Source: Rosa chinensis
Lineage: Eukaryota; Streptophyta; Magnoliopsida; Rosales; Rosaceae
Length of the DNA stretch: 64,000 nucleotides
Reading direction: 5' to 3'
Assembly (NCBI RefSeq): GCF_002994745.2
Contig: NC_037093.1
Span: 16,255,555 to 16,319,554 of the forward strand
In this document: piece after piece, positions 35,454 to 45,127 of the stretch
How the letters are laid out: the number at the start of each line of letters is the position of its first letter
How positions within the stretch are numbered: the stretch's first letter is position 1
Program-made: the position numbers and the translations under genes
Notes under the pieces: generated by a model
Databases searched by the model: none
What the model was told of the DNA's origin: nothing
Seen by the model: only the letters and a program-made list of their open reading frames with translations

Positions 35454-36000
35454 GTCCCCTTCCAATGAGCGATCCCTATTTTTTGCCAACTTGAGGGATA
35501 GGCTCGCAGCCCTTGGATCTGTTCTAATGAGGTTCGACGGCTGAGATTAAATCAAGATTCTGATCCCGTTCTGACCCCAATTCGCGATCTCAATTCTCAA
35601 ACCCTTTCTAACCCCAATTCGCGAGCTCCCCAATTCTTTCTACCTCTCTGGCGAGTATGGAACGCTCAGAGAATTCACTCAATTCGCATCTAACACACGT
35701 CTATTTCTTCAAATTCTCTAGAAATTAGGTGGGTTTTCTCTTTGCAGTGAGTTATGATTTTTTTGGGGAAATAATCCACTCTTGCCTCAGATTTCAATTC
35801 AATTGCAGAAATAGTCCTCTCTGCACTTCTTTACCAATCCCCGAAAGCCTATGATTCTTGCCCAATGCAGGTAATCTTGTATGTTACAATTCTTGTGGTA
35901 ACTTCTTCATGTATAATATATCTGTGATTTATCTGACTAGTTTAATTGGCTTGTTGCTGATTCCATTACTTGACCTTTTCCTTTTTCTCTCTACCGTGCA

Positions 36001-36178
36001 GACATTAATTATGGGTAATCGAGATGAAATTGATGACTTCTCCAGCACAAGTGCTTCTGTTCTTCTTTCAGTTCTCAAGCTTACTGACGAACATGATTTG
36101 TACAGGCAAGTTGCATGCCCCAAACACCACAAGCAATCTGATGTTCCTGACATATATTGTCTTGCAGCAAAGACAAAG
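36001..36178 (+). other. exon-like fragment of unrecognised gene inside the TIR element
   Basis: Between a CCGTGCAG acceptor and an AAG|GTATTC donor the frame reads MGNRDEIDDFSSTSASVLLS, then LKLTDEHDLYRQVACPKHHK and SDVPDIYCLAAKTK. The clean open frame, balanced composition and both splice signals suggest a genuine captured exon. I do not recognise the family. The upstream piece at 35690-35880 may hold leader or an earlier exon. Confidence 0.4.
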
Positions 36179-36239
36179 GTATTCATTATAGTTTATATGA
36201 GTGAAAGATAGTTAATCATGTGAGCTATATATAAGCAAA

Positions 36240-38650
36240 AGTGAAACCCTGTTAGAAATCTTTCACTAGGATTATTTTGTGTAGCTTCAATTTATGTAAT
36301 TACTTTTTCTGGTTGTGTATTCTTTCGCATGCAAGTGTTTTTCGACTTTGCTTGTTTCTTTCTATTGCAAAGCATTTTCTTTCCCCCTAAGCTGCCATTT
36401 CCACTGATGTCACTTTTGTTTTCTAGTGTTCCAACATTGTTTACATTCAGTCCTATTTTGTCCTATTGCATTAAACCCTGGTAAAAGTAATCCTCCTTTG
36501 GTTCTTACCTGAGCTAATGATGGGGAATTTCTAATACCATATTTTTGATAACTGCTCCTGGTATTTAATTATATGAAACTATGGCTTTGGTTCGTTTAAC
36601 ATCGAAGACTACATGATCATGGTACCTGTCTTGGAAATGGGTTTTGTGAATAATGTTCCTTCTGATATCTCTGCCATAAGAAAGTTAACTTCTCACTTTA
36701 ATGCAACTTTTGGAAAGAATGATCTATGTATTTGTAGAAAGTTAAAATGTGTGTGGGAGAAACAAATGCTATATTTCTAGGCAAAGTTAGAAAGAAAGAA
36801 AATCTGTTGTTGCAATTGGAGATTTACATCATGTTGAAGGTATTCGTATATAAGAACTTGAAGGTATTTGTTTTATCATGTTGCTGTAGTTTGTTTCAAT
36901 TTTCTTTTTTGAGGTTACCTAGTGGTATATAATCAATAGTCTTGTATAGTGTAAATTAAAATTCTGATTATACACCATTAATTGCATGGGAATTCATTGT
37001 TGATGCACTACCACTGATTTTGCTTTTTCAATTTTTATATATTCAAGTTATGGGGCAGGCGCTTTTTCAAAGATGACCAACTTTTGAGACACCAGCTCCT
37101 GATAAGATGACCAACCTTGATAATAAATACAATTTATGTTATGTTGAGCAATGAGGAGAGATATGTTGGATGCCTGCACAAGAGGATGGTGAAGCCAGGC
37201 CGAAGGAACATGACCCTAGCTCGGTAATCAAGCTGCGACAGCCCTTACCATTGATGCGATCATTTTTCCTATTTGTTGTATAAATACAAGTCATGTTTCT
37301 TTATTGTGCAATGATAGTCTTTTGTCGGCCTCGGAATGGCCATTGATGCACATTATCAAATGTTACTGTCTATTTGAGATTGTAAAGTAAATGTTCTGTA
37401 TGTATTCTATAGAACAAGTCTAAAAGAAAGAGCTCCAATTAAAAAGAGGCACAAACATAGACAGAAGCAAATTACTCTGTCAATCAGACACAACTCCAGA
37501 ATAATAACAATCAATTCTCAGGCCATGTTGTATCAAATTAACAACGCATAATTCATACTTGATCAAACTTCATATCAAACTGCATTTAAATTGGTAGATA
37601 GTACACTTTACCAGAAGCACTAGAACAAGCAATATGTCTGAGCCACACTAGGCAACACCAGACTTGGATTCAAGACTAACAAAGTTAACCAAAGCAGATT
37701 AGAAAACAAAGTATCGTTGGCAACATCTAGAGGCAGCCAAATTTCGCTAGTGCTTTGCCGACAACCAATCCATTGAAGAGGTGCTTTGCAGACAAGTTTT
37801 CAATAGCACGTCTCAGCAAAAGGATGATCCACATTGATAAACTTCAAGCCTTCATACTATGCCATCACCACTAAAATTTTCATTTGTATCAACATCAGCA
37901 GATCTAAAAGGGCAAAATAACATATATGTAGTGACACACATTAGTTTCATTTTCCATGGGGACTACTAACATCCCATTAGCTACCATATCTTCAGCTCCT
38001 CTGAGAACTATGTAATCTGTAATAGATGTTGATAATATCAATAACAAAATCCCGCAAATCTCATCCTTAAAATAACAAGGCTGACAATAGTGCCGTGAGA
38101 GCAATGACCATAGTTCTCACTTTTTTTTAAATGAATGAATGCAAAGCCATTAAACTAACACATTCAGCAAAACTGAAAAGCAGTCACTTACTTTATATGA
38201 TGATAGGATCTAGGCTTAGTTAGCTCATCTCCTTTTTGTTCCTTGCTTATATCTTTAATCAATAAATAAAAAATTTATGCAATGAAATGTCTTGTTTCAA
38301 ATTCTTCATTTCTACAAAGATTCTGAGTGCAAGTAATCAAGACTTTAGAAGGCATTTTCCCCACATTACGCTAATAGCATAGAATTTGACCCAAGACCTT
38401 TGAAAGAAATTACAACTTTCAGGTCCTCCATATTAATCAAATCAAATTCCCACATAAACTCCACAAGTATAATTCTTTCCAAAAAGACAATCAAACATAA
38501 AGAGTGAACAACCCAAAGAAATAGATGAGATAAATTAGAACAACACAATAACAAATACGGATAAACCCATAGAATTGGGCGTCAAACAAGTTTCAGAATA
38601 GAGGTCTCTTGTACAGAAAATTGAAAAGAAATACCATAAGAGAAGAAGAG
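36240..38650. other. interior of the TIR element, no recognised gene
   Basis: AT-rich sequence with intron-like composition on the plus strand up to about 37300, then unrelated non-coding sequence. No splice-consistent frames were supported. Confidence 0.35.
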
Positions 38651-38879
38651 CGATACCTGATTTGAGGTCTCTGAGCGTTCCATACTCGCCAGAGAGGCAG
38701 AAAGAATTGGTTTTAGAAAGGGTTTGAGAACTGAGATCGCGAATTGGGGTCTTGATTTAATCTCAGCCGTCGAACCTCATTAGAACAGATCCAAGGGCTG
38801 CGAGCCTATCCCTCAAGTTGGCAAAAAATAGGGATCCCTCATTGGAAGGGGGCTGTATATACATGTATTTAAGATAATT

Positions 38880-39053
38880 CTTATTGGGTGGGTATGAGGA
38901 TGAGATCAAAATATCATCCCCGCCCCGTACTCGATTTCAGAATTCGAATACTGGGGATCCTCATCCCCGTTACTCGATTTCCCCTGAATTTCTCCCCGTT
39001 AGGATCGAATACCCTATGGGTACCCTATCCGATGGGGATTTTTGCCATCCCTA
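38880..39053. mobile_element. possible hAT-type terminal fragment
   Basis: The right edge, read on the minus strand, begins TAGGGATGGCAAAAATCCCC, resembling the TAGGG.TGGCAA termini of many plant hAT elements. The interior has several related cccc/gggg words (tcatccccg, ggggatcctcatccccg). No matching left terminus and no 8-bp TSD were found, so this is a truncated piece at best. The copia frame resumes just after it. Confidence 0.4.
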
Positions 39054-39058
39054 TCTTT

Positions 39059-39408
39059 TAGGATCATTATGGCACTTGTGGCTCAGTTTGACATAGAGCT
39101 ACACCAGATAGATGTCAAGACAACATTCTTGAATGGAGAACTTGATGAGGTAATTTACAGGAAGCAGCCAGAAGGCTTCATTGAACCTGGAACAGAAGAC
39201 TTAGTTTGAAAGTTAAGGAAGTCCATTTATGGCTTAAAGCAGGCCTTTAAGCAATGGTACAAAAAGTTTGACTCTGTTATTTCTTCTTTTGGAATCACTG
39301 AAAATTTAGTGGATGAATGTGTGTATCTCAAAACATATGGAAACCAATTTATATTTCTGGTACTTTATGTTGATGACATTTTGTTGGCCAGTAGCAACTT
39401 AAAGCTAC
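39059..39408 (+). pseudogene. copia reverse transcriptase remnant, first part
   Basis: Reads IELHQIDVKTTFLNGELDEV, then YGLKQAF.QWY and the catalytic LYVDDILLAS (YVDD box), with one stop (TAG/TGA region near 39206). A stretch of roughly 55 residues that normally joins this to the WDLV segment at 28290 is missing from both sides of the insertion block. Ends at the solo LTR. Confidence 0.85.
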
Positions 39409-39927
39409 TGTTAATGCTTGAGACTTAGCGGTAGCCAAATCTTTAATTAATGCTGGTCTGATGGGCGGACCGATACTTGTGCTATCCTAATAGCTTCCGC
39501 TACCTGTTAAGTAAAATACAGAGGGCGTCAGAGGGAGACTGCATTGGGCGGTCTTCTTTTCTCCGATGCCTAAATTAGTCAATGTATTTATGATGCCAAA
39601 GTAACAGTAGGTAAGTATTAAATTGTAATTAATGAGGAGAGAAGAGAGAACCTTTTATAGGTGAAGAAGGAGCTGATCTTCTTCATGGTTTCGAAGTGGG
39701 ACTAATATGCTTCAGTCCCCAGCTTCTGGAGCTTCTGATGCTATCTTGGAGCGGTGTGTGGCGGCGCGTCAGCTGTGACCTAGGGGCAAGCCGGGGCTCC
39801 GACAGTAGCCTGCTTGGCTGTGCTCCCGTAGTTTACTCCTTTGGCGGGAGTTTGCACTGCTGACGGTTGCATGAGCGTGGCTCATTATAGCTAATCATGC
39901 TTGCAAATGCTATGTAAGTACAGCTAC
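39404..39927. repeat. 5-bp TSD of the small solo LTR
   Basis: gctac at 39404-39408 and 39923-39927. Excising the LTR plus one copy restores the RT frame as SNLKLLKETKAFLS, with no base lost. Confidence 0.85.
39409..39922. mobile_element. 514-bp solo LTR
   Basis: Starts TGTTAATGC and ends GTAAGTACA (TG..CA), flanked by a perfect 5-bp TSD. No internal retrotransposon genes, hence a solo LTR left by LTR-LTR recombination. A TATA-like cttttatagg near 39651-39660 could be its promoter. The superfamily cannot be told from the LTR alone. Confidence 0.8.
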
Positions 39928-40865
39928 TTAAAGAAACCAAAGCTTTTCTGTCAAAGAATTTTGACATAAAGGATTTAGGTGAGGCATCATATGTACTGAG
40001 AATAGAAATTAAGAGAGATAGAGCATAAGGTTTGCTAGGTTTATCTCACTAAAATTACATTGCCAAAATTCTGAAGAGATTTGGCATGGAGACTTGTGCA
40101 TTAGGGGAGGTTTAATGTCTAAGGGAGATAAACTCACTAAGAAACAGAGTCCAAAGAATGAAGTTGAGAAAGTGGATATGGAGACTAAGCCTTATGCAAG
40201 GCTTGTTGGAAGCCTCATGTATGGCACAGGCCTGCACTAGACTTGATCTGTCTTTTACAGTTGGCATCCTTCCCGGTTTCAGCTCAATCCAGGTCATGAA
40301 CACTAGATAGCTGGAAAGAAAGTATTCATGTACTTACAGAAGACCAAAAACCACATGCTTGTGTATAAACAAGTGAAAAATTTGATACTTGTTGGATACA
40401 CATTCAGATTTTGCAGGAAACTATACTGATTCAAAGAAATCAACTTGTGGATATGTTTTCATGCTTGCAGGTGGACCTGTTGCATGGAAAACCATGAAAT
40501 AGACTTTAGTTACAACAACCACAATGCAGGCAGGATTTATTGCAATATATGAGGGTGTGTGTGAAGGACTTTGGATTAGAAATTTTCTGATGCAGACTAA
40601 AATTTTGAGTCATATTGTTTCTAATGCACTTGTGATATATTTTGACAATGAGGCAACTGTGTTTTTCAATAAAAACAGCAAAAGATCAAATAACTCAAGG
40701 CACATTAATTGGTCTTAAGTATTGCAGTGAGAGAGAAAGGGTTAAACATGGTGAAATCTCAGTGTTAAGCATTGATACAAATTCTCAACTTGTAGATCCC
40801 TTCACCAGCGTGGTCAATTGCTGCCTTCAAGAAGCACACAGAGAATATTGGTGTCTTATCTAGTT
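39923..40865 (+). pseudogene. copia RT thumb and RNase H remnant
   Basis: Continues with LLKETKAFLSKNFDIKDLGE and ASYVLRIEIKRDR, then after several stops the RNase H part: DFAGNYTDSKKSTCGYVFML, GGPVAWKTMK and QAGFIAIYEGVCEG, with IYFDNEATVFF. The usual catalytic AEAEYIA (Glu) reads QAGFIA, so that catalytic acid is lost. Not functional. Confidence 0.85.
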
Positions 40866-41419
40866 TAGAATCTTGAGTTTAGTGGGAGCCAGTTCAATAG
40901 GAGCAAATTTTAAAAAGTTTTGTGTTTTGTATTTTCTGTGTTCTTGTAATTTTGTAGTTGTGGTTTCAGTTTATTATTATCACAACCTTATGTTCTATTG
41001 AATTTTGGTTATCAATAAAATTCTCGAGGTATTTCATTCAGTTTCATATTATTGCAGTCTCATTAAATTTCTATATAAATTTTGTTTTGTATTCTTGAGT
41101 TACCTTGATATCAGATGGTCTTGAATTTTAAGTCAACATGTTGATTCAGTTACAAGCATTAAGATCATCAGTGCTTTAGTTTTGCTTGAGTTTCATGTTG
41201 AAACATCAGTTGGACCATTTAGGTATATGATCTTCCGGTAATACACATTGTTCATATACTGCATCATTTTCATTTGCAGAAGCGTATGTCGAATGCAGGA
41301 ACTTGTGTTAGTGGTCTGGAAGTGCTGCATTATGTGGTGTAAGCTTTTCCTTGCTCTGCATAAGTGACTGTGTTTTGACCATGCTGAATGGATTTTGAAA
41401 CTTTTCCTTATTTTGGTGC
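40866..41419 (+). other. 3' untranslated part of old copia element
   Basis: AT-rich sequence between RNase H and the large solo LTR; no gene. After the solo LTR the copia sequence continues at 44614 to the polypurine tract. Confidence 0.5.
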
Positions 41420-42429
41420 ACACTTGTGATGCCCCAGAAATTCGTGACTATTTTCCGAGGATTTTCTGGAATTTAATTTAGTAATTATCGGATAGTTTCG
41501 TGGCTAGTGGATGGAGCTGAAGTGTTCGGGCGAATAATTAATTGAAATGCACATTTTAAGGGGGGTTACGCGGTCGATACGAGTTCGTGCATATGCGGCA
41601 CTTAGAGCCCATCGATACGAGTTCGTGCATATGCGGAACGCAAGAATCGGAGTTCGTACGAATTAGTTATCGCATTTAGAAGAATTTCCAAATTTAGTAT
41701 ATATATTTTTGGAAACTTTCCCTATCTAGGGTTTCTATTTTTGGAAGCCGCACGGGTTTTCTCTCTCTCCCTCCCGAAATCGAGCCGAAAACAGAGCAAA
41801 CTTTGCCGGCCATTTTCTCACAGCTCCGGCCATCTGTTGAAGCGAAACAATGCCCAGATCGACTCGCCTCCTTCCTGTGAGTCGACTGGTGGTCACCGTT
41901 TACCATTTCATGGCGGATACGCGGCGGTGGAGCTCGAAACCGGTCCGAGCCCGAAAACGAACCAACTGCGATTTCTCCAAGCTCCGGCCACCAAAACTCG
42001 AGGTTCTTCGCTTATTGAACTCGCCTCAACTTTCTGAACAAGCACCAAGAAGTACCGGACCTGAAGCGATCGATTTCACGCTTGTCGGAGCTCTCGCCGG
42101 TTTCTGGAAAATTTCCGGCCAAACCGGACTGTTGAGGTATTTTTCGACCACTTCCGTTCATTTTCTGACTTCGAGCTAGTTATGAAAGTTTCTTAGATCG
42201 ATGAAACGAAGAGAAGTAGCCTGGCCCCGAAGCTATTGGCGGTGGTCGGCGGTGGCTCTGCCTCTAACTCCGGCGTCCTTTTCCGGCCACTTCCGGGTGT
42301 CCCAAGGGCAGTTTCTGCCCATTTTTATGTTCTACATGTTTATACGATCATTACGATATATAACATGTGAATTTTGGAGATCGTATGATTAAGTTATGAA
42401 TTTTACAATTTCGATCGATTTCGATCGTT

Positions 42430-42770
42430 CGATTTGTGATCTGTGAAGATCAGACCGTCTGATGGATTTATAGTTTTGCTATGATGATCGTATGATTGTC
42501 CCGATGACTTTGTGTGGTCACGGGCGAAGATCCGACCGTTGGATCTTCGTATAATTGTGAAATAGTATTTTGGAAGGCGATTCGTGAGAATCCGACCGTC
42601 GGATTTTCATATAAATTTGTGGAGATGTTAGTAAAGGCGATTCAGGAAGATCCAACCGTTGGATCTTCGTGATAATTTAGGAGGATGATCCTAAGGACAA
42701 TCTGTGAGGATCCGACCGTTAGACCATCGATTAAATTCGATCCGACTATTAGATCATCGTTTATTTTTGT
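42430..42770. repeat. array of gatccgaccgt palindromic words in the solo LTR
   Basis: Words of the form agatccgaccgttggatcttcgt recur about six to seven times at spacings of roughly 55-65 bp. Each is an imperfect palindrome (gatccgaccgt.ggatc). Candidate protein-binding or secondary-structure array within the LTR. Confidence 0.65.
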
Positions 42771-43062
42771 TATGAGTTGTTGGCTAAATTCAAGTCACAT
42801 TTGATTAGGTGTTTGACTGTTTGATTTGGCAGACGATTTGTGATTCATATGTCGAGCTGTTAAGAAGACGCTGCGGGATTAGAGGTGAGTAAATCTCACA
42901 TGGTTCATTTACGAACGGAATTTCTTTAATCACATTTAGTTGTTATGTTTGAAAAATGATTTTTAAGAAAATGAGATTTAAAGTATATAAGAAAATGAAT
43001 TTCTCGGTTTTTACTACGTGTGAACTATAGTTGGTATTAGTAGTCATTCCTGTGTGGGTGAC

Positions 43063-43102
<40 letters not shown>

Positions 43103-43359
43103 GATATGACATTGGGTGAAGTATTGACTTGATTGATTCATGATTTGATTTGGGAATTTATTACGCATGTGGAATTCGATTTTGATAATGGCATGGAGAT
43201 GAGAACAAATTATTTGGAATTGGTTTTGATATCGTTGAGGTTGTGGGAGATGAGGAAACAATATTATGTGATGATCTGTGTGAGTGCCTGTGTGGTGGCA
43301 TGTGTGATGATCTGTGTGAGTGCCTGTGTGATGGCATGTTTGAGGATCTGTGTGATGAT

Positions 43360-43600
43360 ATGAGTACATTGTGCGGCTTGGGGGATAACCTTGTGTTATC
43401 GCGCTCTTGGGTACATGTTACTGAGGCAAGTATTATCGTAAGGCTGAACCTCGGCCAAGGTGACACATTACGATTCAGTTAGAGCTCTAGTCTGTCTGCC
43501 ATTGTACTGCTTGGGGGATAACCTCGTGTTATCGTGCTCTTGAGTACATTGTACTGCTTGGGGGGTAACTTTATGTTATCGTACTCTTGAGTACATGTTT
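43360..43600. repeat. three-fold repeat in the solo LTR
   Basis: The word gcttgggggataacc followed by tgttatcg and gctcttg.gtaca occurs three times (about 43377, 43509, 43556), with the first two units separated by an unrelated 80-base stretch. Confidence 0.7.
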
Positions 43601-43684
43601 GTAAAAGTATGTTTCGTGTGAGTTGTTGGTTAGTTAATTTATTTCCTTTTCATTTCTATTGTTTGATTTCTTTATCTATTCTCT

Positions 43685-43808
43685 TTATGATTCCTTTTGT
43701 TTGATTTAATGTAATCTCCTGAACTAAGTTTCTATGCAGGGATTACTATGATTTCTTTTGTTTGATTTAATGTAATCTCCTGAACTAAGTTTCTATGCAG
43801 GGATTACT
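43685..43808. repeat. tandem direct duplication in the solo LTR
   Basis: A segment of about 60 bp starting at tgattccttttgtttgattt and ending cagggattac occurs twice in succession with one or two differences. Confidence 0.85.
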
Positions 43809-44654
43809 GATTTTGTTTAATTCTTATTGTGTGTACGATTGTGGGTTGTGATCTGTAGCGATCGTAAAATGAGTTGAGATGTCATAATTTTGGCAAACGC
43901 TTTATGTTGAAGGGAGTGAGCGTGATTTCGTGGTTGTGCCGTTGAGGCAAAGGAATGGTGATCAAATAGATTGTGGGGACGTAAAATGTTTAAAATGTTG
44001 GCCGGGAGTTTATTTGTATAGTTGGAGATTGTGGGAAGTGAGATAAAATGAATTGAGAGACAGAGCATGTGGGTTTTAGTTGGGATGAAATTATTGAGCA
44101 TGATAAAGATTTATTTGAACTTGATGTTTTTGTTGTGATGATTCTTATTGATTTTGTTAGACTGAGATAGTGAAAGCATGTTTTTGTGGAATTAAATGTT
44201 AATGCTTTAATTGTCTCACGAATTGAGGAATTATAAGCATCAGTGACGTGAGTCACTTTAATTGAGTTTACTCATACGGGCTAAAAAGCTTATCGGGTTT
44301 GTTTTGTTCATTCTCGGTGCACTATTTCCATGGTGTAGGGGTTTTTGTGCAGGTTAGATTATTGATTAATCGTCGTCGAAGCTGAGGTGGACTTTCCGTC
44401 ACGTGGGTGTAGAAGTGCGCTTATACTTGCAGTCTTCCGCTGAGTAGTGAGTTGGTGAGTGTGGTTACATGTTGAACTTACGTTCAGTTTAATTTGTAAG
44501 CTCAGCTGTTTAGTTACTTATTTTAAATGAAAAATTTTTCTATGTGTTTCCTTGTGTGTTTTCGCGTTTCGGATTTGAATTACTGTATTCAAAATTCGAG
44601 GCGTGACAACACTATTATTAAGTTATGATTGTCCTTGATAACCGATGATAGTCC

Positions 44655-44665
44655 AAGTGGGAGAC
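44655..44665 (+). other. polypurine tract of old copia element
   Basis: aagtgggagac immediately before the TGTTAGG start of the 3' LTR; the common plus-strand priming site of plant copia elements. Confidence 0.8.
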
Positions 44666-45127
44666 TGTTAGGCTAAAGATGAACTCATCACAGGGTATCC
44701 TAGAGTAACTAGGAAATCATCTAGATGTCAAATTGAGTACAACATGGATTTGGAAAAGAATCTACCTAGATATTCGATGTGATGGTGTATTTAGCATTGG
44801 ATTAGGAATCCATTATTTAGACTACAAGAATGTCCTAAAACTGTGATGCATTAGAATTCTAAAATATAAGACGATTCTCAAGGAAAACCTTTATGGGAGG
44901 ATTCTTAGGACTTGTGCTTGTACAAATAAGCGGCTAGGGTCCCTGTTATCACCATAGTTTTAAAAGCATTGTGTTCCGCCCCATTCAGAAGCTTCAGTTG
45001 GTGACTAGCAGAAGATTTCAGCCTCATCTCCATCCTTGTTCTTGCAGCTGCATCAATGGCTTCCGCCATGGACATCAATGATATGCTTGATCTTCTAAGG
45101 ATATTTTATTTAACATGTAATTAGTGT
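44666..45127 (+). repeat. 3' LTR of old copia element, end truncated
   Basis: Collinear with 18170-18659 over about 460 bp with many substitutions, then similarity stops about 30 bases before the expected TTTTACA end. The right flank is LACS-derived DNA that is not visibly continuous with the left flank, suggesting a deletion or rearrangement at this edge. Confidence 0.8.

Larger units (their letters stand above)
35451..38855. mobile_element. 3.4-kb element with about 220-bp terminal inverted repeats
   Basis: Left terminus gcagtccccttccaatgag and right terminus, reverse complemented, acagcccccttccaatgag. Homology continues inward for about 220 bp (gatccctattttttgcc, gagggataggctcgcagccc, gcgagtatggaacgctcaga). 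Both ends lie next to TA-repeats, so a TA target or TSD is likely but cannot be told apart from the microsatellite. No transposase was recognised. One spliced exon is seen at 36001-36178. Confidence 0.75.
41425..44608. mobile_element. 3184-bp solo LTR, probably Ty3/gypsy
   Basis: Begins TGTGATGCCCCAGAAATTCG and ends ATTCGAGGCGTGACA. These ends form a long imperfect inverted repeat (ccccagaaattcg / attcgaggcg) seen in plant gypsy LTRs. The TSD is perfect and no coding domains were found. Inside are internal repeats: gatacgagttcgtgcatatgcg twice (41576, 41615), a series of gatccgaccgttggatcttcg words (42470-42760), a (TA)n tract at 43065-43097, and a direct duplication at about 43680-43808. Confidence 0.8.
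41420..44613. repeat. 5-bp TSD of the large solo LTR
   Basis: acact at 41420-41424 and 44609-44613 directly flank TGTGATGCC... and ...GGCGTGACA. Confidence 0.85.
18170..45127 (+). mobile_element. old Ty1/copia element expanded to about 27 kb by nested insertions
   Basis: LTR retrotransposon with 5' LTR 18170-18659, PBS 18662-18673, gag from about 19950, protease/integrase 20700-22293, reverse transcriptase split between 27925-28290 and 39059-39408, RT/RNase H remainder 39923-40860, PPT 44655-44665 and a 3' LTR 44666-45127. The order PR-INT-RT-RH identifies Ty1/copia. The two LTRs differ at roughly one base in twelve by eye, so the insertion is old, and every coding part carries stops or frameshifts. 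Removing the CACTA, the MULE-containing block and the two solo LTRs leaves about 6.9 kb, a normal copia size. No TSD matching the left flank (cgagt) was found at the right end, where the LTR lacks its last 30 or so bases. Confidence 0.85.

Noticed and set aside
43037..43482. Histidine/cysteine-rich repetitive frames on both strands.
   Set aside because: Produced by a tgtgtgagtgcctgtgtgatggcatg simple repeat inside the solo LTR; overlapping frames on opposite strands with no conserved domain.
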